A stretch of 64,000 nt of DNA from a bacterium (GTDB lineage: Bacteria > Chloroflexota > Dormibacteria > Aeolococcales > Bog-877): NCBI GenBank assembly GCA_021827985.1, contig JAKATL010000004.1:1-64000 (forward strand). Reading direction: 5' to 3'. How positions within the stretch are numbered: position 1 is the stretch's first letter; the number at the start of each line of letters is the position of its first letter. Below, piece after piece: positions 8,051-16,908 of the stretch. The translations under genes were made by a program, and so were the position numbers. Below the pieces are notes generated by a model. The model worked only from the letters and a program-made list of their open reading frames with translations, made no database searches and was not told the origin of the DNA.

Positions 8051-9178
8051 GTGAAGTTCTCGGTCCTGCGTGAGTTCGCGGACGGGGAGCGGCGGATCCC
8101 GTTGAGCCCGGACTCCGTCCCCCGCCTCACCGCCTTGGGGCTTCAGGTCGTGGTGGAGGCCCACGCCGGGGAGGCCGCTGGCTTCACCGACGAGCAGCTG
8201 GCCGGGGTGGGGGCCGAGGTGGCCAAGGACCGAGCCGCGGCCCTCAAGGGGGCCCAGATGGTCTGCAAGGTTCAGCCGCCCACGATGGAGGAGGCGAAGG
8301 CGCTTCCCGAGGGCTGCAGCCTCATCAGCTTCCTGCCCAGCTCCACCGACAGAAAGGTGGTGGACCAGCTGGTGCGCCGCCGGGTCACCGCCTTCAGCTT
8401 CGAGCTGGTGCCCCGGATCAGCCGGGCCCAGTCCATGGACGCCCTCTCCTCGCAGGCCTCGATCGGGGGGTACAAGGCGGTCCTGGTGGGAGCGGCCCGG
8501 CTGCCCAAGATCCTGCCGCTACAGATGACCGCGGCGGGGACCATCCCCCCGGCCCGGGTGCTGGTCATGGGGGCGGGGGTGGCGGGGCTGCAGGCGATCG
8601 CCACGGCCCGTAGGCTGGGGGCGGTGGTGGAGGCGACCGACGTCCGCACCGCGGTCAGGGACGAGGTCAAGAGCCTGGGCGCCACCTTCGTGGAGCTCGA
8701 GCTGGAGGCTCAGGAGGGTGAGGGCGGGTACGCCCGGGAGCAGTCCGAGGAGTTCCTCCAGCGCCAGCGCGAGCTGATCGCCCAGCGGGTGGAGCAGAGC
8801 GACCTGGTGATCACCACCGCCGCCGTCCCCGGGCGGCGAGCCCCCATTCTCATCACCAAGGAGGTGGTCGAGCGGATGCGGCCGGGGGCGGTGATCGTCG
8901 ACCTGGCCGCCGACACCGGCGGGAACTGCGAACTCACCCAGCCCGGCGAGGAGGTCGTGGTGCAGGGGGTGACCATCATCGGGCAGCGCAATCTCCCGGC
9001 CAGCGTGCCCACCACCTCCAGCCAGATGCTGGCCCGCAACGTGGCGGCCATCGTGGCCCTTTTGGTCAAGGACGGGGAGCTCCACCTGGACTTCGAGGAC
9101 GAGGTGGTGGCCGGCGCCTGCGCCATCCACGCCGGCGAGGTCCGCAGCCCTCAACTCAAGGAGGCCCTCTCCTCTTGA
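8051..9178 (+). CDS. pntAA: NAD(P) transhydrogenase subunit alpha part 1 (NAD-binding domain I)
   Basis: Cytosolic NAD(H)-binding subunit of the proton-translocating transhydrogenase, which uses proton-motive force to reduce NADP with NADH. The 375 residues show the N-terminal alanine-dehydrogenase-like half (REFADGERRIPLSPD) and FELVPRISRAQSMDALSSQ. The Rossmann motif VLVMGAGVAGLQAIATARRLGA is followed by the family-specific loop VELELEAQEGEGGYAREQS and AAVPGRRAPILIT. The start is GTG 8051, with a -10 six bases before it and no ribosome-binding site. The stop overlaps the next subunit (TTGA). Three consecutive genes encode the enzyme in the split form seen in many non-enteric bacteria. Confidence 0.95.
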   Translation: MKFSVLREFADGERRIPLSPDSVPRLTALGLQVVVEAHAGEAAGFTDEQLAGVGAEVAKDRAAALKGAQMVCKVQPPTMEEAKALPEGCSLISFLPSSTDRKVVDQLVRRRVTAFSFELVPRISRAQSMDALSSQASIGGYKAVLVGAARLPKILPLQMTAAGTIPPARVLVMGAGVAGLQAIATARRLGAVVEATDVRTAVRDEVKSLGATFVELELEAQEGEGGYAREQSEEFLQRQRELIAQRVEQSDLVITTAAVPGRRAPILITKEVVERMRPGAVIVDLAADTGGNCELTQPGEEVVVQGVTIIGQRNLPASVPTTSSQMLARNVAAIVALLVKDGELHLDFEDEVVAGACAIHAGEVRSPQLKEALSS

Positions 9179-9480
9179 ACGCGCAGCTGGTCAACGAGAT
9201 CTCCATCTTCGTGCTGGCGGTCTTCCTCGGCTTCGAGGTGATCTCCAAGGTGCCGACCATCCTGCACACGCCGCTGATGTCGGGCAGCAACGCCATCCAC
9301 GGCGTGATCCTGGTCGGGGCCATGGTCATCATGAGCGAGGCCACCGGCCCCCTCCAGATCGGGGTGGCCTTCGTGGCGGTGATCCTGGCCACCATCAACA
9401 TGGTGGGCGGGTACGTGGTCACCGACCGCATGCTGGAGATGTTCAAGAGCCGCAACCCCAGGGGCGGGGCTCGGTCGTGA
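9175..9480 (+). CDS. pntAB: NAD(P) transhydrogenase subunit alpha part 2 (membrane domain)
   Basis: Short membrane subunit that forms part of the proton channel with PntB. It has 101 residues with three hydrophobic helices (ISIFVLAVFLGFEVIS, AIHGVILVGAMVIM, IGVAFVAVILATINMVGGYVV), the topology of free-standing PntAB. The conserved cytoplasmic TPLMSGSNAIHG loop is intact. It starts with TTG inside the pntAA stop (TTGA, 4-base overlap), which implies translational coupling and fixed stoichiometry with PntAA. The C-terminus MLEMFKSRNP is also typical. Confidence 0.93.
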   Translation: MNAQLVNEISIFVLAVFLGFEVISKVPTILHTPLMSGSNAIHGVILVGAMVIMSEATGPLQIGVAFVAVILATINMVGGYVVTDRMLEMFKSRNPRGGARS

Positions 9481-9502
9481 TCCGGGCTTGGGGGGACGGC
9501 TG

Positions 9503-10897
9503 ATGCACCTCGCGCCCTACATCGTCCTGCTCTACCTGCTGGCCGCCGTCCTCTTCATCCTGGGGCTGCACCAACTGAGCTCCCCCAAGCACGCCCGCTC
9601 GGGGAACCTGGTGGCGGCGCTGGGGGCGCTGATCGCGGTCGGGACCACGATCGACCTCCTGCACCACTCGACCCTGGACCTGGTGCTCCTGGTGGTGGCG
9701 ATCGTCGTCGGGGCGCCCGTGGGAGCGGTGGCCGCCCGGGCGGTGAAGATGACCGCGATGCCCCAGATGGTGGCTACCTTCAACGGGGTCGGCGGCGGGG
9801 CGGCGGCGCTGGTGGCGATCGTCGAGTTCGTGAGGGTCCCGGTTCATTCCAGCCCGTCACTGGTGCTCTCGATCTCGGTGGTCTTCGCGGTGGTGATCGG
9901 GGCGATCAGCTTCGCCGGCTCGGCCATCGCCTACACCAAGCTCCAGGAGCTGATGCGCGGCACCCCCATCACCTATCCCGGCCAGCAGCCGGTGAATGGC
10001 GCGGTGGCAGCGGCCATCGTGGTCGTTGGGGTCCTGGTCGTGGTGGGGACGCTGTCCTCCCCGGCCCTCTGGCTGCTGCTGCTGCTGGCCCTGATCCTGG
10101 GGGTGGCCTTCGTCCTCCCCATCGGTGGAGCCGACATGCCGGTGGTGATCTCGCTGCTCAACGCCTTCACCGGGCTGGCGGTGGCCGGGGACGGGTTCGT
10201 GGTCGGGAACCCGGTGCTCATCGTAGGTGGGACGCTGGTGGGAGCCTCGGGAACCTTCCTCACCAAGATGATGTCGGACGCCATGGGACGGTCCCTGGGC
10301 AACCTGCTGTTCGGAGCCTTCGGCAAGATCCAGGTGAGCGAGGCCGCCGGGCCCGGGGGCGCCAGGTCGGTGCGTTCCGGCTCGGCCGAGGACATCGGCA
10401 CCCTCCTGGCCTACTCACAGCGGGTGATCATCGTCCCGGGCTACGGGCTCGCCGTGGCCCAGGCTCAGCACGTGGCCCGCGAGCTGGCCGACGTCCTGGA
10501 GAAGCGGGGGGTGACCGTGGACTATGCCATCCACCCGGTAGCGGGACGGATGCCGGGGCACATGAACGTGCTCCTGGCCGAGGCCAACGTCCCCTACGAG
10601 CAGCTCAAGGACATGGAAGAGATCAACGACGCCTTCAAGACCGCCGACGTGGCCCTTGTCGTGGGGGCCAACGACGTGGTCAACCCGGCGGCCCGCAACT
10701 CCCCGGGCAGCCCCATCTACGGGATGCCCATCCTCAACGCCGACGAGGCGCACAACATCGTTTTCATGAAGCGCTCCATGCGCCCGGGATTCGCCGGGAT
10801 CGACAACGAGCTGCTCTACGACCCCAAGACCATCATGCTGTTCGGCGACGCCAAGGACTCCCTCACCAAGCTGGTGGCGGCGGTCAAGGCCGCCTGA
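9503..10897 (+). CDS. pntB: NAD(P) transhydrogenase subunit beta
   Basis: Membrane and NADP(H)-binding subunit of the transhydrogenase. Its 464 residues are standard. Eight or nine transmembrane helices fill residues 1-260, including the AMPQMVATFNGVGGGAAALVA signature, which contributes to the proton path. The cytosolic domain III begins at EDIGTLLAYSQRVIIVPGYGLAVAQAQH and ends with the NADP-binding VGANDVVNPAA, SPIYGMPIL and MKRSMRPGFAGIDNEL. ATG 9503 is selected over the upstream in-frame start at 9488 because GGGGGGAC precedes it and MHLAPYIVLLYLLA is the family N-terminus. It is the last gene of the pnt operon. Confidence 0.95.
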   Translation: MHLAPYIVLLYLLAAVLFILGLHQLSSPKHARSGNLVAALGALIAVGTTIDLLHHSTLDLVLLVVAIVVGAPVGAVAARAVKMTAMPQMVATFNGVGGGAAALVAIVEFVRVPVHSSPSLVLSISVVFAVVIGAISFAGSAIAYTKLQELMRGTPITYPGQQPVNGAVAAAIVVVGVLVVVGTLSSPALWLLLLLALILGVAFVLPIGGADMPVVISLLNAFTGLAVAGDGFVVGNPVLIVGGTLVGASGTFLTKMMSDAMGRSLGNLLFGAFGKIQVSEAAGPGGARSVRSGSAEDIGTLLAYSQRVIIVPGYGLAVAQAQHVARELADVLEKRGVTVDYAIHPVAGRMPGHMNVLLAEANVPYEQLKDMEEINDAFKTADVALVVGANDVVNPAARNSPGSPIYGMPILNADEAHNIVFMKRSMRPGFAGIDNELLYDPKTIMLFGDAKDSLTKLVAAVKAA

Positions 10898-11052
10898 AGC
10901 GCAGGTGACCCGGATCCGGCCTCGCCACCCGCTGCGGCCGCCGGCTCCCTCCGGGCCAGCGGAGGGCCAGAATAGAGGGGCTGTGATGCTCCACCCAGGT
11001 CGCCGCGCCGAGAGCGGGACGGGGGCCGGCGGCCGGCCCCCCCAGGGTTGCT

Positions 11053-12876
11053 GTGGCTGAGCTGGCCCCACGCCGCACCCTGGTGCCCATCCCGGTCACC
11101 GATGTCGAGGACCCCAGCTACTTCCACAAGGTGGTGGACTGCCAGTGGGCCTGCCCTGCTCACACCGACGTGCCCCAGTACATCCGCCTCATCGGCCAGG
11201 GGAGGTACGGCGACGCCTACCTCCTCAACCGCAAGTCCAACGTGTTCCCCGGGATCCTCGGCCGGACCTGCGACCGGCCCTGTGAGCCGGCCTGCCGCCG
11301 GGGCCGGGTGGACGGCGACGCCGTGGCCATCTGCCGCCTGAAGCGGGTGGCTTCCGACCTTCGGGAGGACGTGAGCTGGGGGCTTCCCCGGGCGGCGGAG
11401 GTGAAGAACGGCAAGCGGGTGGCCTGCGTGGGCGCCGGCCCCGCCTCGCTGACCGTGGCCAACGACCTCATGCCCCTGGGCTATGAGGTCACCATCTTCG
11501 AGCGCCAGCAGCAGCCCGGCGGGCTGATGCGCACCAACATCCCCGCCTTCCGCTTGCCGGCCAAGGTGCTGGACGAGGAGATCGCGGTGATCCTCGACAT
11601 GGGGGTGGACATCCGCTATGGCACTGAGATCTCCAGCATGCGCGAGCTGCTCCAGATGGGATACGACGCCGTGTTCGTGGGCAGCGGCGCCCCCCGGGGC
11701 AAGGAGCTGGAGCTGCCCGGGCGCCACGACGAGGTGGGGGAGACCCACATCCACATCGGCATCGACTGGCTGGAGTCGATCGCCTTCGGCCACGTCACCA
11801 AGGTGGGACGCCGGGTGCTCATCATCGGGGTGGGCAACACGGCGATGGATTGCTGCCGCTCCTCCAGGCGCCTGGGCGGGGAGGACATCCGGGTCATGGC
11901 GCGCCGGCCCCGGCAGTACTTCAAGGCCTCTCCATGGGAGCTGGAGGACGCCGAGGAGGAGGGGGTGCGGATCGTGGTCAACCACGCCCCTCGCCGCTTC
12001 ATCGTCGAGGACGGGCGGCTGGTGGGCATGGAGTTCGACCAGGTGGAGTGGGACGAGGGAGCGGTCCACTCCAAGACGGTGGGAACTGTGCGCATCGACT
12101 GCGACGATGTGATCCTGGCGATCGGCCAGGAGAACGCCTTCCCCTGGATCGAGCGTGACCTTCCGCTGGAGTTCACCTCCCCCCAGCTGGCGGCGGTCGA
12201 CGAGCTGACCATGCAGGCCACCCTCCCCGGGGTCTTCTTCGGGGGTGACGCCGCCTTCGGGGCCAAGAACATCATCTGGGCCGTGGAGCACGGGCACCAG
12301 GCGGCGATCTCCATCCACAACCACTGCCAGGGAATTCCCGTGGCCGAGCGGCCGGCCCAGGCCATGCGGCTCACCAGCCGCAAGATGGGCCTGACCCAGT
12401 GGAGCTACCACAACGACTACAACCCCCACGGCCGGCAGGAGATGTCCCGGGTGGACCTCAAGCGACGCTTTGAGCGCCTCAACCTGGAGGTGGAGCTGGG
12501 CTTCGGAGCAGAGGAGACCGCCCGGGAGGTGCAGCGCTGCCTCAACTGCGACATCCAGACCGACTTCCAGGCCCCGCTCTGCATCGAGTGCGACGCCTGC
12601 ATCGACGTCTGCCCGGTGCGCTGCCTCACGTTCGTCCGCCCCGACTGGGCCGATGAGGATGAGCTCCGCGCCAGGCTCAACGCCCCGGCTGAGAACCGGA
12701 GCCAGGCGATCTTCGTCTCCGAGGCGCTGCCCCAGACCGGGCGGGTGATGGTCAAGGACGAGAACCTCTGCGTCCACTGCGGGCTCTGCGCGGAGCGCTG
12801 CCCGACGGCGGCCTGGGACATGGCCCGCTTCGAGCTCGGCATCCCCTACGCCGGCCGCCCGGCAGAGGTGGGCTGA
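11053..12876 (+). CDS. GltD-like NAD(P)H/FAD oxidoreductase with two C-terminal 4Fe-4S clusters
   Basis: Iron-sulfur flavoprotein related to the glutamate synthase small subunit and to NfnB/SudA. The N-terminal cysteine domain (CQWACPAHTDVPQYIRLI, then CDRPCEPACRRGRV) ligates Fe-S clusters. The FAD motif is VACVGAGPASLTVANDL near residue 125 and the NAD(P) motif VLIIGVGNTAMDCCRSSRR near residue 255. After the flavoprotein body (GVFFGGDAAFGAKNIIWAVEHG) come two ferredoxin motifs, CIECDACIDVCPVRC and CVHCGLCAERCPTAAW. No glutamate synthase large subunit is adjacent. Instead the stop overlaps korA by one base, so the likely role is electron exchange between the 2-oxoacid:ferredoxin oxidoreductase and NAD(P)H without a free ferredoxin gene. 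Operon context is strong; the exact partner is inferred. Confidence 0.85.
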   Translation: MAELAPRRTLVPIPVTDVEDPSYFHKVVDCQWACPAHTDVPQYIRLIGQGRYGDAYLLNRKSNVFPGILGRTCDRPCEPACRRGRVDGDAVAICRLKRVASDLREDVSWGLPRAAEVKNGKRVACVGAGPASLTVANDLMPLGYEVTIFERQQQPGGLMRTNIPAFRLPAKVLDEEIAVILDMGVDIRYGTEISSMRELLQMGYDAVFVGSGAPRGKELELPGRHDEVGETHIHIGIDWLESIAFGHVTKVGRRVLIIGVGNTAMDCCRSSRRLGGEDIRVMARRPRQYFKASPWELEDAEEEGVRIVVNHAPRRFIVEDGRLVGMEFDQVEWDEGAVHSKTVGTVRIDCDDVILAIGQENAFPWIERDLPLEFTSPQLAAVDELTMQATLPGVFFGGDAAFGAKNIIWAVEHGHQAAISIHNHCQGIPVAERPAQAMRLTSRKMGLTQWSYHNDYNPHGRQEMSRVDLKRRFERLNLEVELGFGAEETAREVQRCLNCDIQTDFQAPLCIECDACIDVCPVRCLTFVRPDWADEDELRARLNAPAENRSQAIFVSEALPQTGRVMVKDENLCVHCGLCAERCPTAAWDMARFELGIPYAGRPAEVG

Positions 12877-14705
12877 TGGCCAATGTCCAGCTGCCGGAGG
12901 CCCCCAGCCGCGCCCGGGTGAACGAGTTCGCCATCAAGCTGGCCAACGTCAACGGCACCGGCTCGGCCAGCACCAACAACCTCCTGATGCAGACCATCTT
13001 CCGCATGGGGGTGCCGGTCTCAGGGAAGAACCTCTTTCCCTCCAACATCCAGGGGCTTCCCACCTGGTACGAGGTCCGGGTCAGCCAGTTGGGGCACACC
13101 GCCCGGCCCTCCAGCTTCGACCTCATGGTGGCCATGAACGGCCAGACCTACCAGCAGGACATAGGGGAGGTGGCCTCCGGCGGCTACCTGATCTACGACG
13201 ACAGCTGGCCCCTGGGTCCCGAGATGCGCCGCCCGGACATCACCTTCCTGGGGGCGCCACTGTCCCAGCTCTGCGCCCAGCGCTTCAGCACGGTCAAGGA
13301 GCGGATCCTGATGAAGAACGTGGCCACCGCCGGGCTGGTGGCGGCGCTCCTGGCCCTCCCTGAGGACGAGCTCTCCAAGCAGCTGGTGGCAGCCTATTCC
13401 CGGCGCCCCCACCTGCTGGAGGACAACCAGGCGGCGCTGCACCTGGGCTACCAGTACGCCCTTGAGCACTTCTCCTGCCCGCTTCCCTTCCACGTGGAGC
13501 GGATGGGCGCCCCCGACGGCCGCATCCTCATCGACGGCAACACGGCGGTGGCGCTGGGGGCGGTCTTCGCCGGCGCCACCGTGGGAGCCTGGTACCCCAT
13601 CACGCCGGCCACCTCGGTGATGGAGAACTTCATTCGGCTCTGCGCCCGGTACCGCCGCCACCCCGGCCCGGACGGGCGGGAGGTCAACGACTACCTCATT
13701 GTTCAGGCGGAGGACGAGCTGGCGGCGCTGGGGATCGTCGTCGGGGCGAGCTGGGCCGGCGCCCGAGCCTTCACCTCCACCTCCGGCCCGGGCCTCTCGC
13801 TGATGCAGGAGCTGCTGGGCCTCGCCTACTACACCGAGGTCCCCGCGGTGCTGGTGGACGTCCAGCGGGCCGGCCCCTCCACCGGGATGCCGACCAGGGT
13901 GCAGCAGGCCGACCTCCTCTCCGCCGCCTTCGCCTCCCATGGCGACACCCGCCACATCCTTCTCTTCCCCGCAGACCCCAGGGAGTGCTTCCTGCACACC
14001 GTCCAGGCCTTCGACCTCGCCGAGCGCTTCCAGACCCCCGTGCTGGTCATGAGCGACCTGGACATCGGGATGAACGACTGGGAGGTGCGGGAGCTCACCT
14101 GGGACGACACCTACCGACCGGATCGAGGCCGGCTGCTGAGCCCGGGGGAGCTGGAGCGGCTGGAGCGCTTCTGGCGCTATGGGGATCCCGACTCCGAGGG
14201 TACGACTCCGAGGGCGGTCCCCGGCGAGAGCCCCCGGGCTGGCCACCTGGTGCGGGGATCCGGCCACGACTTCCGGGCCGCCTACACCGAGCGGCCGGAC
14301 GAGTACCAGGAGGTAATGGACCGGCTGCTGCGCAAGCACCGGGCCGCGGCCGAGCACCTCCCTCCGCCGGTGGTCGAGGTGCGGGAGGGCGCCCCCTTCG
14401 GGGTCATCACCTTGGGCAGCTGCGACCTGGCGGTTCGGGAGGCGCTGGAGGCGCTGCCCGGCCCGGCCCCCAGCTACCTCCGGGTCACCGGCTATCCCTT
14501 CCCTCCGGCGGTGGCCAGGTTCATTGAGAGCCACCCCCACTGCTACGTGGTGGAGCAGAACCGGGACGCTCAGCTCCGCTCCCTCCTGCTGATCGAGACC
14601 GGAGCCGGGGCAGAGCGCCTGCGCCCGGTCCTCTCCTATGGGGGCCTCCCCCTCACCGCCTCGTTCGTCCGGGAGCGGATCCTGGAGCTGGAGGGCGCGC
14701 TTTGA
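12876..14705 (+). CDS. korA: 2-oxoacid:ferredoxin oxidoreductase, fused gamma-alpha subunit
   Basis: Large subunit of the CoA-dependent 2-oxoglutarate (or other 2-oxoacid) ferredoxin oxidoreductase, with the actinobacterial-type fusion of the gamma domain to alpha. Residues 1-200 form the gamma domain (ANVNGTGSASTNN, MGVPVSGKNLFPSNIQG). The alpha domain begins near residue 215 with ILIDGNTAVALGAVFAGAT and the TPP-pyrimidine-side motif GAWYPITPATSVMENF, then TSTSGPGLSLMQE and DVQRAGPSTGMPTRVQQAD. The C-terminal transketolase-like domain is HCYVVEQNRDAQLRSLL. The 609-residue length agrees with KorA. It overlaps the flavoprotein by one base and korB by four (TTGA), so all three are translated together. 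It replaces or supplements the E1-E2-E3 complex in the TCA cycle. Confidence 0.9.
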   Translation: MANVQLPEAPSRARVNEFAIKLANVNGTGSASTNNLLMQTIFRMGVPVSGKNLFPSNIQGLPTWYEVRVSQLGHTARPSSFDLMVAMNGQTYQQDIGEVASGGYLIYDDSWPLGPEMRRPDITFLGAPLSQLCAQRFSTVKERILMKNVATAGLVAALLALPEDELSKQLVAAYSRRPHLLEDNQAALHLGYQYALEHFSCPLPFHVERMGAPDGRILIDGNTAVALGAVFAGATVGAWYPITPATSVMENFIRLCARYRRHPGPDGREVNDYLIVQAEDELAALGIVVGASWAGARAFTSTSGPGLSLMQELLGLAYYTEVPAVLVDVQRAGPSTGMPTRVQQADLLSAAFASHGDTRHILLFPADPRECFLHTVQAFDLAERFQTPVLVMSDLDIGMNDWEVRELTWDDTYRPDRGRLLSPGELERLERFWRYGDPDSEGTTPRAVPGESPRAGHLVRGSGHDFRAAYTERPDEYQEVMDRLLRKHRAAAEHLPPPVVEVREGAPFGVITLGSCDLAVREALEALPGPAPSYLRVTGYPFPPAVARFIESHPHCYVVEQNRDAQLRSLLLIETGAGAERLRPVLSYGGLPLTASFVRERILELEGAL

Positions 14706-15757
14706 CCTCGATCGCCAAGCCGCAGATCCCCCTCCTCACCCTGGAGCGCAACCAGCTGGGGCTCACCATCCGCGACTACTCCGGGAGCATGTCCACCCTC
14801 TGCGCCGGCTGTGGCCACGACTCGGTCACCGCCGCCATCCAGGAGGCGCTCTGGGGGCTCGCGATCCCCCCCCACGAGGTGGCCAAGCTGAGTGGCATTG
14901 GCTGCTCCTCCAAGACCCCGCAGTACTTCGACTCGGCGGCGGTGGGCTTCAACTCGGTGCATGGGCGGATGGCGGCCGTGGCCAGCGGTGCGGCCGCGGC
15001 TAACCGTGAGCTGGTGCTGGTGGGGGTGTCAGGGGACGGCGACTCACTCTCCATCGGACTGGGCAACCTCGCCCACGCCATCCGGCGCAACGTGCGGATG
15101 CTCTACGTGATCGCCAACAACGGGGTGTACGGGCTCACCAAGGGGCAGTTCTCGGCGTCGGCGGACATCGGTTCCCGCTCCCGCAAGGGGGAGCCCAACC
15201 TCCTGCCGCCGGTGGACCCGATGCTGCTGGGGCTGAGCCTGGGGGCAACCTTCCTCGCCCGGGGATTCTCCGGGGACAAGGCCCAGCTGGTGCCCCTTTT
15301 GAAGGCAGGGCTCTCCCACGGCGGCTTCGCCCTGGTGGACGTCATCTCCCCCTGCGTGCAGTTCAACGACCACGAGGGGTCGACCAAGAGCTTCCGCTAC
15401 GTCCGGGAGCATGAGCTCCAGGACATAGACGCCGACATCATCCCGGTTCGGGGCCAGATCCACTCGGAGCAGACTCCCGGAGCGGCCACCGAGGTCGAGC
15501 TGCACGACGGCAGCCGGGTGCTCTTCCGGGCCGTCCCCGAGGGCTACGACCCGAGGGACCGGGTCCGGGTCGGCACCTACCTGGTGGAGAGCGCTCGCCA
15601 GGGTGAGATCGCCACGGGACTCCTCTACCTGGACGAGACCACCCCGGACATGCACCAGGTGAGCGCCACCACCGAGGAGCGGCTCTGGGACCTTCCGTTC
15701 GAGCGGCTCTGCCCGGGCTCCGCCGAACTGGCAAAGTTCCAGGCCAGTCTGCGCTAG
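14702..15757 (+). CDS. korB: 2-oxoacid:ferredoxin oxidoreductase, beta subunit
   Basis: TPP- and Fe-S-binding beta subunit that pairs with the preceding alpha-gamma chain. The cluster cysteines begin with STLCAGCGHDSVTAAI near residue 32-48, followed by SGIGCSSKTPQYF. The TPP-diphosphate motif is GVSGDGDSLSIGLGNLAHAIRRN, continuing with IANNGVYGLTKGQFSAS. The substrate loop DVISPCVQFNDHEG includes the cysteine typical of KorB. Length is 351 residues. It starts at TTG 14702 within the korA stop. No ribosome-binding site of its own is evident, consistent with coupling. The C-terminus carries an additional 80-residue region typical of the long KorB form. Confidence 0.9.
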   Translation: MTSIAKPQIPLLTLERNQLGLTIRDYSGSMSTLCAGCGHDSVTAAIQEALWGLAIPPHEVAKLSGIGCSSKTPQYFDSAAVGFNSVHGRMAAVASGAAAANRELVLVGVSGDGDSLSIGLGNLAHAIRRNVRMLYVIANNGVYGLTKGQFSASADIGSRSRKGEPNLLPPVDPMLLGLSLGATFLARGFSGDKAQLVPLLKAGLSHGGFALVDVISPCVQFNDHEGSTKSFRYVREHELQDIDADIIPVRGQIHSEQTPGAATEVELHDGSRVLFRAVPEGYDPRDRVRVGTYLVESARQGEIATGLLYLDETTPDMHQVSATTEERLWDLPFERLCPGSAELAKFQASLR

Positions 15758-15792
15758 CCGCCCTACCACCCGGCTCGCACCACTCGCCAGCG

Positions 15793-15821
15793 TTGCGATC
15801 CGTCGCGCCGGTCAGTACACT
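15793..15821 (+). promoter_or_regulatory. sigma-70-type promoter of the PadR gene (leaderless)
   Basis: TTGCGA (15793-15798) and TACACT (15816-15821) are separated by exactly 17 bases, and the -10 ends seven bases before ATG 15829. Transcription should therefore begin at the start codon. No Shine-Dalgarno sequence is present. The inter-element region is also a natural site for PadR autorepression. Confidence 0.65.
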
Positions 15822-15828
15822 GCGCCGC

Positions 15829-16173
15829 ATGATACCTGGCGCGGACAGCAACTGGGAGTCGCAGCTCCGCCGGGGGGTGGTGGAGTACTGCGTCCTGGCG
15901 GCCCTGCGCTCGCGGGAGAGATACGGCTTCGAGCTCGCTCGGTCGCTGGGTGCTCCGGGGGGGCTGCTGATGGGAGAGGGGACGGTCTATCCCCTCCTGG
16001 CCCGACTGCGCCAGCGGCGGTGGGTGGAGACCACCTGGAGGGAGTCGGGGGACGGGCCGCCGCGCCGCTACTACCGCCTCACGGAGCAGGGCACCCAGGC
16101 GCTTACGGCCTTCGAGCGGGGGTGGATCCAGTTCCGAACCGCGGTGGACCGGGCCCTTGAGGAGGGCAGTTGA
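15829..16173 (+). CDS. PadR-family transcriptional regulator
   Basis: A 114-residue winged-helix repressor. The fold is shown by GVVEYCVLAALRSRERYGFELARSL, the recognition region GEGTVYPLLARLRQRRWVET and the wing SGDGPPRRYYRLTEQGTQAL. The ATG at 15829 is placed seven bases after a -10 element, giving a leaderless mRNA; the frame extends upstream to 15793 but without a start signal. The next gene encodes a HAAS-type membrane protein whose start overlaps the stop (TGATG). PadR plus HAAS/DUF1700 pairs are a recurrent two-gene unit in which the regulator controls the membrane protein. The ligand is unknown. Confidence 0.85.
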   Translation: MIPGADSNWESQLRRGVVEYCVLAALRSRERYGFELARSLGAPGGLLMGEGTVYPLLARLRQRRWVETTWRESGDGPPRRYYRLTEQGTQALTAFERGWIQFRTAVDRALEEGS

Positions 16174-16757
16174 TGGACCAGAGACGACTGGATCGGATGG
16201 TAGGCCGCTATCTGGGCGAGCTGGACAGTGCTCTGGCCCGGCTGCCCCGGGCCCGGCGGCGGCAGATCCGAGAGGAGGTGGAGGCCCACATTCGAGAGGC
16301 ACGGGGAGAGCAGGGGGCCAGAGATGAGGCCGGGCTGCGCCAGCTCCTGGACCGGATCGGCGACCCCGGCGAGATCGCCCGGGAGGCGGGCGCCGATCCC
16401 GGTCGCCGAACCTGGTACGAGGCGCTGGTCCCGCTCCTCCTCCCGCTCGGTGGGTTCCTGCTCTCGGTCGGATGGATGGTGGGAGTGGCCATTCTCTGGG
16501 CCTCACCGGTCTGGCGGCTGCGGGACAAGCTGCTGGGGACCTTGATCTTCCCCTTCGGGCTGGCGGGGGTGTTGATCTTTCTGTCGGCAAGTCTGGCGGT
16601 TACCGTCTGCACCAGCTACGGTGCCGCGGGAGGCCCTACGACCACCCATTGCACCGGGGGCCTTCCGGCACCGCTGGGGCTGGCAATCCTCTTCATCCTG
16701 ATCGTGGCTCCCATCCTCGTAGCCATCCACTTGGAGCGGGTCCGCCGCCGCACCTGA
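16173..16757 (+). CDS. HAAS/DUF1700-like membrane protein, PadR partner
   Basis: A 194-residue protein with a cytosolic N-terminal helical domain, DRMVGRYLGELDSALARLPRARR to LLDRIGDPGEIAREAG, which is the HAAS signature (short helices ending in the LGDPxxIA motif). Three hydrophobic segments follow: LVPLLLPLGGFLLSVGWMVGV, LIFPFGLAGVLIFLSASLAV and PLGLAILFILIVAPILVAI. The C-terminus is short and basic. ATG 16173 overlaps the PadR stop by one base, with GGAGGG upstream. HAAS proteins are membrane partners of PadR repressors, often involved in envelope stress or sporulation-like regulation. No specific function can be read from the sequence. Confidence 0.7.
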   Translation: MDQRRLDRMVGRYLGELDSALARLPRARRRQIREEVEAHIREARGEQGARDEAGLRQLLDRIGDPGEIAREAGADPGRRTWYEALVPLLLPLGGFLLSVGWMVGVAILWASPVWRLRDKLLGTLIFPFGLAGVLIFLSASLAVTVCTSYGAAGGPTTTHCTGGLPAPLGLAILFILIVAPILVAIHLERVRRRT

Positions 16758-16908
16758 GAGCCCTGTCCGCCTCGGTTCATCTCTTTCACCGCCGCCGGCG
16801 GACGATGCGTGCGACCGGGGCCGGATCCGCAGCGGCGCTCCCGGTCTTGGGCGTTCCCCGGCTATCCTCGTGACGCTGGCGGCCGGGCGCGTGGTTTGGA
16901 GGGAGTCC

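Noticed and set aside
12752..14540. Long minus-strand ORFs opposite korA
   Set aside because: They are shadows of a GC-rich coding strand with no start signals or family motifs.
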